Part shown: positions 10,432 through 22,131 of the stretch, piece after piece | How the letters are laid out: each line of letters begins with the position of its first letter | Numbering within the stretch: position 1 is the first letter of the stretch | Source: Thelonectria olida | Lineage: Eukaryota; Ascomycota; Sordariomycetes; Hypocreales; Nectriaceae | Reading direction: 5' to 3' | DNA length: 64,000 nucleotides | Assembly (NCBI GenBank): GCA_020736575.1 | Contig: JAGPYM010000003.1 | Coordinates: 2,790,001 to 2,854,000 of the forward strand | Notes under the pieces: model-generated | The model's input: the letters and a program-made list of their open reading frames with translations, nothing else | Told to the model about the DNA's origin: nothing | Database searches by the model: none | Position numbers and translations under genes: made by a program

Positions 10432-13176
10432 GATGGCAAAGGAGCGACGGACGACGATTGGGGGGATCCGCGCGCTCTAGTAACCCATTGGAGGGAATTG
10501 AGGTGCTGTCGCCGAGCTGTCGCGAGGGCGTGATGATGGATTTCGTGGTGGAGTGAACGGCCTGTGGAAATTCTCATTCTGGATGCGGAAGTTGCCGCAT
10601 TGGCGGTAGCTATGTGCCAGTTGCAAAATGACACTGTACAATGCACTGTCTTCGGCCCCTCCTCCCACTCCGCGATTTGGGCTAGATCTCGGGGCTTCCT
10701 CGTCGTCGTGATTGCTTCACTTTTCGATATTCTCTCATGAAATTTGGACAAACATACGTAATTCAAAGTGCAAAAATTGATAAACCACCTTCGGCTCCCT
10801 TTGGATCGAGAACACCTTATCTTAATTGATAAATTTCCCACCATAGTTTATCAAAGATTGAAATCCAAGCTGCGTGCCACGTCTGCTTCCTGACAACATG
10901 CAGCAGCCATTGCATCCATAGGGCAGTCACATTAATACATGACTGCCGTGTAGATTCAGCCATCAGCATCTATCCTGACAATAGATTCTCCCATCCAAGC
11001 AATGCAGGGACACACCGGGAATTGAAACGTCACAAAACAAAAGACAACAAACAGGTCGATGCAGTCTTTGACACTAGTGTTCAGCGCACAGGGCTATCAG
11101 TGTTGATATGGCAAAAAGCAAAGAGCTCGCGAATAATATCTGCTATCTGCATCAACTAGGCCAAACGATATAGTTAGTGAATCTTCAGTATAAAGATAAG
11201 CACCTAACGTGTTCCTCTCAACAAGGTACGGCTCCGACTCAGCAAAGGGAAAGGCATGAGCACATATCCAAATGGTAAAATGCGTACGGCAATAGCGTCA
11301 TTATACATCATTCAGCTTGTCAGGGTTTGTCGACATGTGCCTGAGCCACCAAGTCGTAAGCGGAAATACGGACTCAGATCGGGGGAAAGAAGGGGAACTG
11401 AGACATGGAGCACACCAGCACGAAGCGACATGGTCCAGGCCCTCATTGTCTGCAATGCCACGAGCCGATGCTCATGCTTATGAATACCTGATGAGTCTTC
11501 ATACTTGGCAGGCCTATTTCTCCTTTGCACAGGTCTGCGGTATCCTGAGTGCAAAGCGAGTCCTACCGTCGGGCAGATGTAGGACTTTGCTCTCTGCAAC
11601 GGGCAGCAGTCTCGGTAAGAGTGGTCACAATGCGGGCAGCTTGTGTGTGCATGCATGATGGACAAAGCATGACAGGGGGCCAGAGCTTGCGGGCATCACC
11701 TCACTTGCTCGCCATCTGAGGTCCATCTCCAGGCGCCTACGCTACGTAAGGTGCTCCGTATTTTAGGTCCGACGTACGAAGTACATACCTCGTTGTCACG
11801 TATAGAACTCTGGGAGACGCTAGAATGAAGACCAAGAAGCACAGCCCATCGAGATAGCAAGTCCACGGAACGAACGTCGAGCGAGAGTTGCCGTGGCATC
11901 GTTTAATAGCGAGTGACGGCGTGTCCGATGCAAAGAGCGAACAGCAAACAGCAATGGCGGGTGCCATGCAAGTAATAACAATAAGCAGCCAGGCAGAGGC
12001 AGGGCTTCTCATCCTTCCAATGACTTGTCGTCTTGGAGTCCCAAGATCGGGGCAGGTCAGATAGGGAAGGGGACGTGACCATGTCGGTCGGTTGTCAACC
12101 TCAAACGCCGAGCAAATCAAGCGTCCCCTTTTGTGCCATGACCAGTGGTGAACGCCTGTTGGTATGAGACAGCGGATCCTGGCAAGGGAATCTTGTTCAA
12201 GGCGAGATTCCTTCCGCCCAACCACCCTCCATTTCCTTCCAGCCTGTCCAGGCAGGCCAGAGACCGAGTATCAAAAGTCGAGTGACGGATGAGAGAGAAA
12301 TGGGGCTGGTTGGTTAATTGGTGTCGTCCTCCCCGAATGACACAACGCTGCTGAGCCACGGTTTCAGCCCGGGAACCTTGGAGCTAGTCCAGGTCAACTG
12401 TGAAATTCATCGTGAGCGAACCGGGCAGGACTGTCTTCAAACGGCGGAAGCTTGGTCCAGTGGCCAGAACAGGACCATATCAGGACTTGAAGAGTGGCAG
12501 AGTGGGCCATCAAGGACTGACAGTGCACACCATGCCGGAGGGGAAAAATGCAATTCACGACGGATAACGCGATGGCAGAGTCAAGGACGCTGGACAGATG
12601 GAGGGCTATGGCAGACAGCAGGCAGCCTTTCCAGCCAAGTGCCGAAATGTGCCTTATGCTAGCAGACGAGGGCCTGGTATAAAGACGAGTGAGTGTAATT
12701 GACAGGGTCCGGATATTTCATGAACAGGCTCATCCCTCAAATCAAACCTTCGACTGCCGAATCCATCTCGTCATCACCAAATATTCCGCGGTTTGCATTA
12801 ACAGCCCAGCCTGAACAACCCAAGCAAGTTAAGCTGTCACTGAAAGAAGTTCTGCTGTTAGTGGAGGTCTGGTAATTTTAGGTTGGTTCCATCGGTACCT
12901 CTGGTCTCGGTGCTGGGGCCAGGTACGAAGACAAGCCCCGATAGACCCCGGTTGCACTGTCTTCACACTGTGAATCCCCCACTGATTGCTCGGTGAACAG
13001 TGAGAAGCAGTCGCCACTTTCTGACGCTCACACGAGCTCATCCCCATTCACACACGCAACAAAGACACGCACACGCACCGTTGGCTGCATTGGCTGCCTC
13101 AGGATCTCATTTACGCGGCCCCTCCCCCCCTTTCGAGAGCTCCAAGTACTGTCTTGGTGGTAGTCTGCGCGAAAAG
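10432..13176. other. long intergenic spacer; no gene seen
   Basis: About 2.7 kb between the uL24m promoter and the RHO1 leader. ORFs of up to 162 codons exist on both strands, but none shows recognisable motifs, intron signals or plausible composition. It presumably carries the RHO1 upstream control region. Confidence 0.4.
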
Positions 13177-13494
13177 GTACGTCCCTTTGCTGCTTGTGCT
13201 TGCTTTTCTCTTCGAACCATGAAGCTCCAGCTCCAAGCCCCCCAGTTCAAGCCCAAGAAGGCCCAGAGGCTCCAGACACATGCCGCTGGCGGCGCCCCAG
13301 CAACGACAAAGCGCCGCCGCCACTGTCGTGTTCCTCTGCCGTCGCTTTCGCTTTCTGGTGACTGGCCAGGAGGTAAAGGGCTCGGCCGCCTCACTCTCGT
13401 CGGCTTCTTTTGGAGACAGGATGGCTGCTGCTGGGGTGGATTGATGCACGGTTTGTTGAAGAATGACACGGTGCTAACGTTTTGTTGTCGTCAG
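13177..13494 (+). other. probable 5'UTR intron of RHO1
   Basis: GTACGT at 13177, branch-like GTGCTAACG at about 13471-13479 and TCGTCAG ending at 13494 form a strong intron of 318 bases on the coding strand of RHO1. It lies about 580 bases before the ATG in a CT-rich leader. Inferred from signals only. Confidence 0.5.
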
Positions 13495-14075
13495 TGCTAA
13501 TCAGGCAATCTTCGAGTCCTCCCTACCGCTGGACTGGCTGCCGTCCCAACGGGAAGAAGCCCAGTGCGAAACAAAGCACAGTACGAATTCCGCCGCCCAC
13601 TTTCCTGCCAAGTACCCCGTCCAAAACGAGACGACGACCAAGAGGCATCACTGCGCCGCTGTTCATTCTCCATTCGCTACCTGACTTGGAGGCAGTGACA
13701 GCGCCGCACCTCAGCCCCCGCCCGCCGACTTAATTTGAAGGCTGCCCGTTGCTGTCCTCAGCTCCCTGAGCTCCCTCCAGAGAGTCCTTGCACCTTGCTC
13801 CGTGCCTATTCGTACCTTTTTTTTCCTGCCTGGTCCTTCTGCCTTAGCTTCTTTCCTTTCCCACTACCTTACCCGACCTGACCTGAACCAAACCAAACCC
13901 CCTTCTGACGTCCTCTTTCCGCGTCCAACTTTCCTCCTCCTTCTCCATCCCCCATCTTCATCCACCCATCGACCCGCAATCTCGCAACTCTTCAACTCCA
14001 ACCTCTCAACAGCTTTTTCGCCCAGCCGCAACAACTTGTCCATCTCCCTCTTCCTCCAAAACTACTCCAGAAACC
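13495..14075 (+). promoter_or_regulatory. CT-rich leader of RHO1
   Basis: Long pyrimidine-rich stretch (TTTTTTTTCCTGCC, CCTCCTTCTCC) running up to AAACC-ATG, typical of a highly expressed fungal gene's 5'UTR. The 93-codon ORF inside it is not supported. Confidence 0.5.
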
Positions 14076-15204
14076 ATGGCTGAGATCCGCCGAAAGCTCG
14101 TCATCGTTGGCGACGGTGCCTGCGGTAAAACCTGCTTGTTGATGTGAGTTGTCCTGAACCGCACACCCCCCGTCGGCGTCCCCCGTTTTCCCCCCAGCCT
14201 GCCCAGCCTTAGGATGCCTTCACCCAGCGCCTCCGATGATTCCCCCTTCCTTTCAACCTCGCCGTCATCTCTTCATCAATCAAATTACTGACTCTTCATC
14301 AGCGTCTTCTCCAAGGGTACTTTCCCTGAGGTATGAATTGGCCCGACCACCCCGACCTTCTCCGCCGATCTGCCCACGTTAAACATGTCCGACTCCATCA
14401 TGACGAAGCCTTTGCGATCGATCATCATTCTCATCGCCCTCATCCAGCCCCCATCAAACTATGGCAGTAATCATCATTGCTCTTGCTGACTTCGTTCCTC
14501 TTACAGGTCTATGTCCCCACCGTCTTCGAGAACTACGTTGCCGATGTTGAGGTCGATGGAAAGCACGTCGAGCTCGCCCTATGGGATACGGCTGGCCAGG
14601 AGGATTACGACCGTCTTCGACCCCTGTCTTACCCCGACTCTCACGTTATCCTGATCTGCTTCGCTGTCGACTCTCCTGATTCCCTTGACAACGTCCAGGA
14701 GAAGGTACGCTCTCCCCATCCATCTACAATCGGAAAACACATGCACAAAGAGCTTTGCTGACACGTGCCCCAACCTCTAGTGGATCTCTGAGGTTCTTCA
14801 CTTCTGCCCTGGCCTCCCTCTCGTCCTAGTCGGCTGCAAGAAGGATTTGCGATACGACCAGAAGATCATTGAGGAGCTCCGCAAGACCAGCCAGAAGCCC
14901 GTCTCCCCTGAAGAGGTAAATAGACCCCAATCTTACATTGGCCATCCCATGGTGTCAAGTTACACCTGTCCACCTCCATTAGGCGCTTGGTACCATGGGG
15001 GCCAACCCCAATGCTTCACGGCCATGACTAACCACATCATATCTGCAGGGTGAGGAGGTTCGCAAGAAGATCGGTGCCCACAAGTACCTTGAGTGCTCTG
15101 CCAAGACCAACGAGGGCGTTCGTGAGGTGTTCGAGCATGCCACCCGTGCTGCTCTCCTGTCCCGCAACAGCGGCAAGAAGCACAAGAAGTGCCGTATTCT
15201 GTAA
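14076..15204 (+). CDS. rho1: Rho-family small GTPase Rho1
   Basis: Membrane-anchored switch that activates beta-1,3-glucan synthase, protein kinase C and formins in fungal polar growth and wall integrity. Five exons: 14076-14143, 14303-14330, 14507-14704, 14781-14915, 15049-15204; 194 residues. The second exon is only 28 bases. Motifs: P-loop GDGACGKT (12-19), effector loop with [37 protein letters not shown] (the Rho variant of NKxD), ECSAKT, Rho insert region with [12 protein letters not shown], polybasic KKHKK and CaaX box CRIL. A terminal Leu predicts geranylgeranylation by GGTase-I. Its near-perfect match to fungal Rho1 separates it from Rho2/3/4 and Cdc42. Confidence 0.97.
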
Positions 15205-17291
15205 ACGGGGCCATATCGCCTCGTGAGCGGAACGCACACCTACCTGTTTCGGCTCGACCCCGCGTGGTAGTCCATCATCGTCCCAGTTCACCCTCCACTT
15301 GGCCCCGGCTGTTCGGATGATACGGGTTCGCGGCAGCCAGGATGGCGACGGCTGTCGATGTGCATCGGTTTTCTCGGAATCTGGAGTTTGATATCGTCTC
15401 GCTCATGTCTTGGTCCATCAGTTCGTTCGCCAATACCCCTGTCCAGCTGATGGCCTTCCCTCGAAGATGGACCGTCACCTCTGTAGGCCTCTGGCCAGGG
15501 GCCTCATGAAGGTTTTCGCAGGGGAAGGCGGCATGCTGTCTTTGGAACCTCGTCATTTTTTCTTTTTACCAGTGGCAGGCGAGTGGGACCTTGTTTTATG
15601 TATCTCTGCGTATTTGCCTAAGGGGAAGGCGGGCCAGATATTTTTTTGTGTTGGGACAGCCGAGGAGGAGGATAGGGATGGGTCGCTCTGCCTTGTCTCG
15701 CCTCGATTCTTCTCTCCTCTCTTCTTCGACAACTGGAGACTGTTCGAGGTTGAAGAGGGAAAAGAGTAGAGATGGGATAAGAAGAAGTCCCAGTGGACTC
15801 GAAGGGTGCGAGGAGGAGCGTTGTGTGTGTTGATTGTGTGTGGAACGGGGGCTCGGCTGGGGGAACCAAGTCGGGCCAGGCCATAAATCTTTTCATTTTC
15901 TCTCGAAGCCTCGAAACCGTTACTTAGACCATGGAGATGGGACATCTATTGCGTAGGGCCTGCCTGTTTAATCTCTTGTTGTTTTTTTGTCGACTTAACT
16001 CTGATAGTTCTGGCTTCTTGCGTGTGAAAGTGTCTTGACGTGACTGTGATTGGGTGATTTGAAATGTGAAGTCTTGCTCATTCATGCTCGATGCTTATGA
16101 CAGCCAAGCACATGCCAATATTCATGTGACTTTGCCCGCCATGCTTGTTGATGTCGCGAAGGTAACATGTACCTACGATAGCTAATGCTCATCAGAACTT
16201 CACATGAAATCCTTCCTTCCTTCAAACCCTCTATATCATAGTATCTATTCACGCACTCTTCGGCTCGCCCTCAAGTGTACGTGGCCATGATCACTTGGCA
16301 GGTCGATACTTGACAGGTAGCCATACAGCAACAGCAGGCATCCGAGGCCATGTGCCCCTCGTCCCACCCGAGGATACACGCGGTATGACAAAGTCGTGCA
16401 TCTACCTATTCGCACGTATGTACATGAATAACAAAGGTGCTAGCTATCGTTATCGGTTGGCAAGGGTATCAACGTGCCTAGGCTACGCTACGCTACACAC
16501 TTGGTAGCATGAAGGGTGGGCTAAGGTTGGAGTAGTAGCTGACGGCCGCGGCCGAGGTGATGTAATCCCCCACCCACCCTCTTCACTCAAGTCCTCTCTC
16601 CGTGCTTTATCGCCCCCTCGTCTAGTTGGACTATCTGGTTATCAATGTCCATCCTTTCGCCCAGTGCTGTGCCGTCCGTCGTTGGAGGGTTGAAGGAGTG
16701 GTGGAGGCAGTGGTTCTGGGGGTGCCTCCAGTCACAGGGGGGCACATGATTGGAAGAAGGGAGACTACGGCAGAGAAAAGGTAAGCCAAGGGACGTGTTG
16801 CCTCCGTGGAAGAAAGGGGAAAATCCGCCTAGGGCTGAAGCTAAGTGAGGCTTGGTTGGGTGCTTGATCATCTCACCCTTTGTGAATGTGGGCGGGGGAG
16901 GGGCAACACAAGGAGGTCACGTTGAAAAGGTGGGCGGCTCGGGCGGGAGAGGGAATCAATCACAGGACTGGTTGTGCCAAAATCGTTCATCATTCGGTCT
17001 TCATTCTCGCCATACTACATGAAGCATAAAACCAGTATTAACTGAGTCGAGTGAGAGTGAGTGAGTGAGTGACGTTGAAAACGGATCTTCCCCCTCATCG
17101 TTCAGTTGTTGTAAGGACCGGAACCACTCCCCATCCTAATCCCCCCCTAGGCGTGTTTACGAAGAAACAGCGATGAAAGCCTCCCATAGGAAAGAAGGAA
17201 GAAAAAACTACATCAAGAAGGGATCACGAGTTGCGTCGGTTTCGATCAAGCCATGGTCGAAATGGGCCTTGTCGTGTCCGTGTATGTGGGT
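15205..17291. other. RHO1 3' flank and spacer; no gene seen
   Basis: About 2.1 kb between convergent RHO1 and the Cys-rich gene. No coding signal. A short GTGA microsatellite (about 17050-17072) is present. Confidence 0.4.
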
Positions 17292-17494
17292 TTAGACGGG
17301 GCAGTGCTACGAAAGGCGATGAACTTGGTCAGTCTTGGGTTGGAAAATATATGGACAGATGAATGAGTTGGGTGAGGTGAAAGGAAAGAGAACAAACTTA
17401 CAGCACCACAGGCGCCGCAGTCCTTGGAGGCACCGTCGCTGGCAGCGCCGCACTTGGGGCAGGCAGAGTCGTGAGGGTTGACGAGGGGCTGCAT
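17292..17494 (-). CDS. 35-residue Cys-rich putative metal-binding protein (metallothionein-like)
   Basis: Tiny two-exon gene. Exon 1 17402-17494 (31 codons), intron 17307-17401 (GTAAGT donor, CGTAG acceptor), exon 2 17292-17306 (HCPV-stop). The product has Cys at 12, 15, 26, 29 and 33 in CPKC...CGACGAHC spacing, preceded by MQPLVNPHDSA. Two CxxC pairs in a protein this small suggest a metal knuckle or metallothionein-like chelator; this is inference, and I do not identify it with a named fungal metallothionein. The unspliced frame continues into a low-complexity tail ending at 17246 without Cys, so splicing is what preserves the fifth Cys. The strong donor and the in-frame short second exon argue for a real gene. 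Confidence 0.6.
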
Positions 17495-18831
17495 CGTGAT
17501 AGCTGTTGGGAGGGTTTGTTGTGGTTGGGAGTTGTGTGGGTTTGTTTGTTTAAAGGACAGAGGACAAGTTTGAAGAGAGGGGAGAGGACTTGTTAAATAG
17601 AAAAGAAAGAGAGAAAGAACGAACGCGAGAGAGAGAGAGAGAGGTCGTAGTACATATGTACTCGTAGGACCGAGTCGCTATTACCCTACAAAACCATACC
17701 AAACGTGAACAAGGCGGGGTCGCGTTTCCCACTCAAATGTGTGACCACCACCAGCAGACAACCAGGCACCAGACACCAGACCACCTGCACCACCACCACC
17801 ACCACGGAAACCATCCATCATCACAGGACAGGAGAAAACAAAACAGTCACCGCCGGGAAAAGCGGGGGGTTTCCGTCCAAGTCTTGGTTACGTAGCCGCA
17901 TTTGCCTCGTCTGCCATTCGTCACGCGGTTTTCCAAGTTCCCCACGAGAGCTCCGTCGTGGTGGCTAACGTGCAGCTAAATGGCCCGGCCCGGAGAGGGG
18001 AATCGTTGTGTATATGCAATGTGGGAAAGCAGACAAAGGTCCCGTCTTTGACAAAGCAGCGTGTCCGTCCCTCCCCAGCTGCCATGCGGGGCCGTGTCCT
18101 GACGTGCAGCTCGAGAGAAATAGATCCGAGGACGCAAGCGAGAGACACAACTTCGCAGGTACTTCGTCCAACTGAAGAGCGAAACCTGTTGGGCCGGGGG
18201 ACCATGTGGGGGTCCGTCGGGTGAGCAACTGAAGACGTCGTGTCATGTCTTGTCTGAGGTTCCAGGCCATGGCGGTGAAGTGCAACGAGCAGCTTGGTTG
18301 ATCGATAATGTCATCTTCTCCGAGGAAACCTAGACCTACATCGAGGCGCATGTGCATGTCAATGTAAATGTGGATATGGATACATACCTATACTAAGTTA
18401 CATACTTGCAATGTGATGGAATGCATACGGATACGGATACACAACCGCTTCATTATCGCCATAGTTATCGCACAAAAAAGATTCCCCTTCCCTGCAAGTT
18501 AACCAAAGTCAAAGTCCCATCCATCTACTTACACGCCGAGCTCCGCGCCCAAGTCTTTTTGTTTATGTTGAGTGTTGTAAAATGTCTCGCTTCGTTGTGC
18601 CCCTCCATCCCTGGTCGATGTTGGCAAGGGCACTTCTATTGCTTCCGTCGACGACCTTCCATCATGTCGAATGCCTAGACAATGCCCTCTTCCCCCTGGC
18701 CTCGTATATCGGGGCCACGCCGGAATATTTGCACCGAGCCCTTGTCAAGTATAATAGTACAAGCACATTTGCTGTGCCTCATTCATGGGGTTTGCATCCC
18801 TTCTTCTCTTACAAGTCCGGCTTCGGGTGCT
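17495..18831. other. upstream region of the Cys-rich gene; no gene seen
   Basis: It holds a GA-rich tract at about 17586-17642, including (GA)n, just upstream of the Cys-rich gene (CT-rich on its coding strand), and a CACCAC microsatellite near 17785-17805. No supported coding sequence. Confidence 0.4.
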
Positions 18832-20844
18832 CTAGGCACATGTCGCCGGCCCATCTTTATCTGATTTGACAGAATGTCAGTCCACGCCCAGTACGCAATG
18901 AAGCCGAGGTATCCGCGAAGCCGTTCAACGGAGGTGAAAGAAGCAAAAGAGAGAAGGGGAAAGGAAAGCAAACTCACTGTTAATCATCTTGCCCACCGCC
19001 TGAAACACACTTATCACCATCACCACTGTGCCAAACACCACGACCAAATACGCCATGTACGTCCGCCAGCTCCGCGTCGTGAGCTTGATGTAGCACAACG
19101 GCGGCAAGATATAAGCCATGGCCACGGCGCTCGTCGCGCCCACGAGCTCAAACACAGCACCCAGATCGCACGTCACCAGGCTTAGCAACATGGCCGACAC
19201 TACTAGACTGGTGCTGAAGAGGAGGTGTCGGTTCATGTTGAATGGCTCGTCCGGAAAGAAGAACGTGAGCATCACCTCTCGACACACAAACGCCTCGAGT
19301 GGGAGTGTCGTCAACATGTTGAGTCCAAAGGCGAGTCGTGCAATGTTGACCATGGTGTTGTCGGCGGGGAAGTTGTTGAGTACATTGCCCAGCGTCTTGT
19401 CACCAAACGTGAGGAAACCGCCCAGTGCCAGAATGAGACATGCGAACATGGACACGCCTGTCGAGTAGTGCGTCACTCGCTTGAAGTTGTCAATCGTCGG
19501 TGTTCTTAGTGATCCGTAAATAAGCAGGGAGTTGTGATGGCAGACGAAAGCTATCCCGTAGTTAGTCAAACGGCTTCTCCGCAACCAAGCTCGGGGCTGG
19601 CAAGTTCCGTGTCATACCAAATGAAATGACTCCAATCGCCTGGAAGAAGCCTCCGTTAAAGGTAAGAAGTTGAGGGGAAAACGAGCCCCGTTCGGCTGAG
19701 GGCGTAAGAATCCCTTGAATCAACACCGTCACGACAATGACCAGCATGCCGATGAGGGCAAACGTGCTCGCCTTTGCTAGCTACATCCAGATGGTGGCTG
19801 TCAGCATATTTCCTTCAACATTCAAAGGGGTAGGCGATTGGGGCATATAATCCATCTCCGTCTGTGAAGCTCAAAGCTCGTCCCGCAGTGACAGATATAA
19901 CCCGATCCTCGCCGTCTCCGCAATACAAAAGTATCCCTTACCTTTGCGATATCTCGATACAGCGTCAATGGATAGCCAATGCCCATGATAAACACTGCAA
20001 TCGCAACCTGTCGGTTCGTCAACAGTCCCAACACCGGCACTCCCGGCAAATCCGGCCACACAGCCTTCAAGACATGCGGGATAGTATCGCCCACAATGAC
20101 GCCGTACGCAACCATGCCGCCAAACGCAAACACCCATTGCGCCACACTAATGGCAATCAGACCCGACCGTCCGAAGCAGTGCTCCACGGTGCCCTGGAAG
20201 TGGCTCGTCCCGCTCAGCTTGCTGTTGATTACAATGAGGCAGATTGTCCAGTCGACTATGACTGTAAGGCCAACGAGCAACAAGATGCCTGCCAGGAGAC
20301 CTGCTTGGCGGATGGCGTAGGGTTGTCCGATGATCCCAGCGCCGATGATGGAATTGGCCATGTTCATAAAGGCTGACTTGAGCCCTGACTTGGGTCGTCG
20401 CAACTCGTTCTCTGCGCGCTCTTCTGGGTCGCCGAGGGAGTTGGCCATGGTGACGCTCGGTGCTTCAATGTCCGTCAGGAGGGGCACGCGGTGCGATCGG
20501 CCGGGACTGGGCGGCTCCTCCAAGTCCATGTACCCATCAGACATGGAGCGCCTGTGATCATACTGGCTCGCATCGAAATTGCTAACGCTGACGATTTCAG
20601 GCGTGAGGTCGAAGCGGACTCGATTCGGGGTCCGAGGGGCCGTCGTTCTCAAGGGGTTCTCGTTGTAAGCCGGCGGGGGGTCGTCTTTTGGGGGAACAGG
20701 AGGGGGGACGCCGAGGTCATTGTCGTCGCCATTGTCGCCAACACCGAAGTAGCTATCGTCAAAGTCATCGTTGGCGTGGGAACTCAGGAGGCCGCGGTCC
20801 TCGCCGTGCTGGTTCGGTACGCCATTGTTCCTGGCTTGCGTCAT
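18832..20844 (-). CDS. vacuolar-type amino-acid transporter (AVT/SLC38 family, Aa_trans)
   Basis: Multi-pass amino-acid/proton transporter, probably in the vacuolar or another internal membrane. Exons 19942-20844, 19618-19780, 18978-19550 and 18832-18860; 555 residues. The last exon encodes only NKDGPATCA plus one split codon; its intron has GTGAGT, a CTGAC branch and TCAG. Residues 1-155 are acidic, Pro-rich and disordered (a regulatory tail). The transporter core opens with MANSIIGAGIIGQPYAIRQA, the diagnostic first helix of Avt2/SLC38-type proteins, and about 11 hydrophobic helices follow (VAQWVFAFGGMVAYGVIVGD, MLVIVVTVLIQGILTP, FACLILALGGFLTFGD). Closest named relative by motif is yeast Avt2; the subfamily is inferred. 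An upstream ORF overlaps the start codon. Confidence 0.9.
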
Positions 20845-20885
20845 TGTCGGAGGGGAGCAGGAGAAGCCTGGACTCGCGTGCACAT
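20841..20885 (-). promoter_or_regulatory. 14-codon uORF overlapping the transporter start codon (ATGA)
   Basis: An upstream ATG at 20885 opens MCTRVQASPAPLRQ and stops at a TGA that overlaps the main ATG (20844) by two bases in the arrangement ATGA. This is the geometry for termination-reinitiation. It needs the transcript to start upstream of 20885; the CT-rich stretch just before it is compatible. Confidence 0.45.
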
Positions 20886-22131
20886 TTTCCTTCTTCCTAG
20901 AAAGAAACGAAAGAAGCGAGTGAGCGACTCCTAAACTGGGTTCGAGGCGAGCGGAGAGGGAGTTGTCGAGGCGAAAGGTTGGTTGAAAGAAAGACTCCTA
21001 TCGTATTAGACGTACGTATTCTTTGGCGTTACGTTGTCAGGATAAGAGCAGCCCGTCAAGCGGCGGACGAGGGTCGTTGGAGTGGGAGGGCATGGGATTG
21101 GTGGGGAGACCCCTGGCCGTGGCGGCTTACCCACTGAAAGAAGGACGAGGGACCACTAAAGTCCCCTGGAAGCCTCAGAAGGGCCCAGAGCGTTGTGCGT
21201 TTTTCCCGAAGCTGCTAAACGCGGGTTCGGGATGCGAGTTGAAATGCAGGGGCGATGGTCCGTCGATCCGTTAGTTTGCTGGCAGTAATAATAAGTAATA
21301 AACGAAGTTGAGAGGTTAATTAAGAGAGAGAATACATAGCCACCCAAGTAATTAGGTTTAAGATGGAAACCAGCTTAAGAAACGGTCAGCAAGATATGTA
21401 CCAATGCACAAAGACGAAGAAACGGCCAAACGGGACGCTACGACTCCATCCATCCCATATTTAGTCCTCAATAAGATAGTTCAAGGCACCCGTCACAAGT
21501 ATTCGTACGTGTCTCGTCATGGGGATGGAAGTGCGCATTTGAACTCTACCTACCTATTCCAGGGGCCAAGTACAAACACTCGTACTTAGGGGACTTGAAC
21601 TCGGGCAGCATTTTCTAGGTCCATTAATTAGACCCCTTGCTATTTAAAGGAGAACAATTCCAGATGCCGGCTCCGCAGGTTCCGGAACTTGTCACATCCC
21701 AAATCCCTTTCACGAAAATTGTTACAAATCTAATCAGCATAAAGTGTATTTCTTGTTCTTCTATAGACATGACCGTTTTGAGTTGGTCTCTGTTTCTGCT
21801 GCCTTGCTGGGCTCGCAGTTGTGCCTCGCCTTCTGCTGTCTAACTGTATCCTGTCCCCATCGACCCCTGAGCTGGGCATCATTGCAAATGTCGGTACAGT
21901 TCTCAAACGTCACACCACCGATCCGGCCATTCCACGCCGCCATTTCTCGTATCGGGCTTTCGAGGCCGTTTGTCTTCTAATCGGCTTCTTCATTGATTCC
22001 AAGCACGAGGCTCTGAGGTCTATGGATCTAGCAGCCTTTCTATTCCAGGTGGTGTAATCGTTTCCTTTCTGGATGTCGTCTCATCCAAATGCGCAAAAAT
22101 CGATATTAAAGAGTGTAGTAGTGACCCTTCT
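20886..22131. other. transporter promoter and protease 3' flank; no gene seen
   Basis: About 1.2 kb, with ORFs of 83 codons or fewer. No supported feature. Confidence 0.35.
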
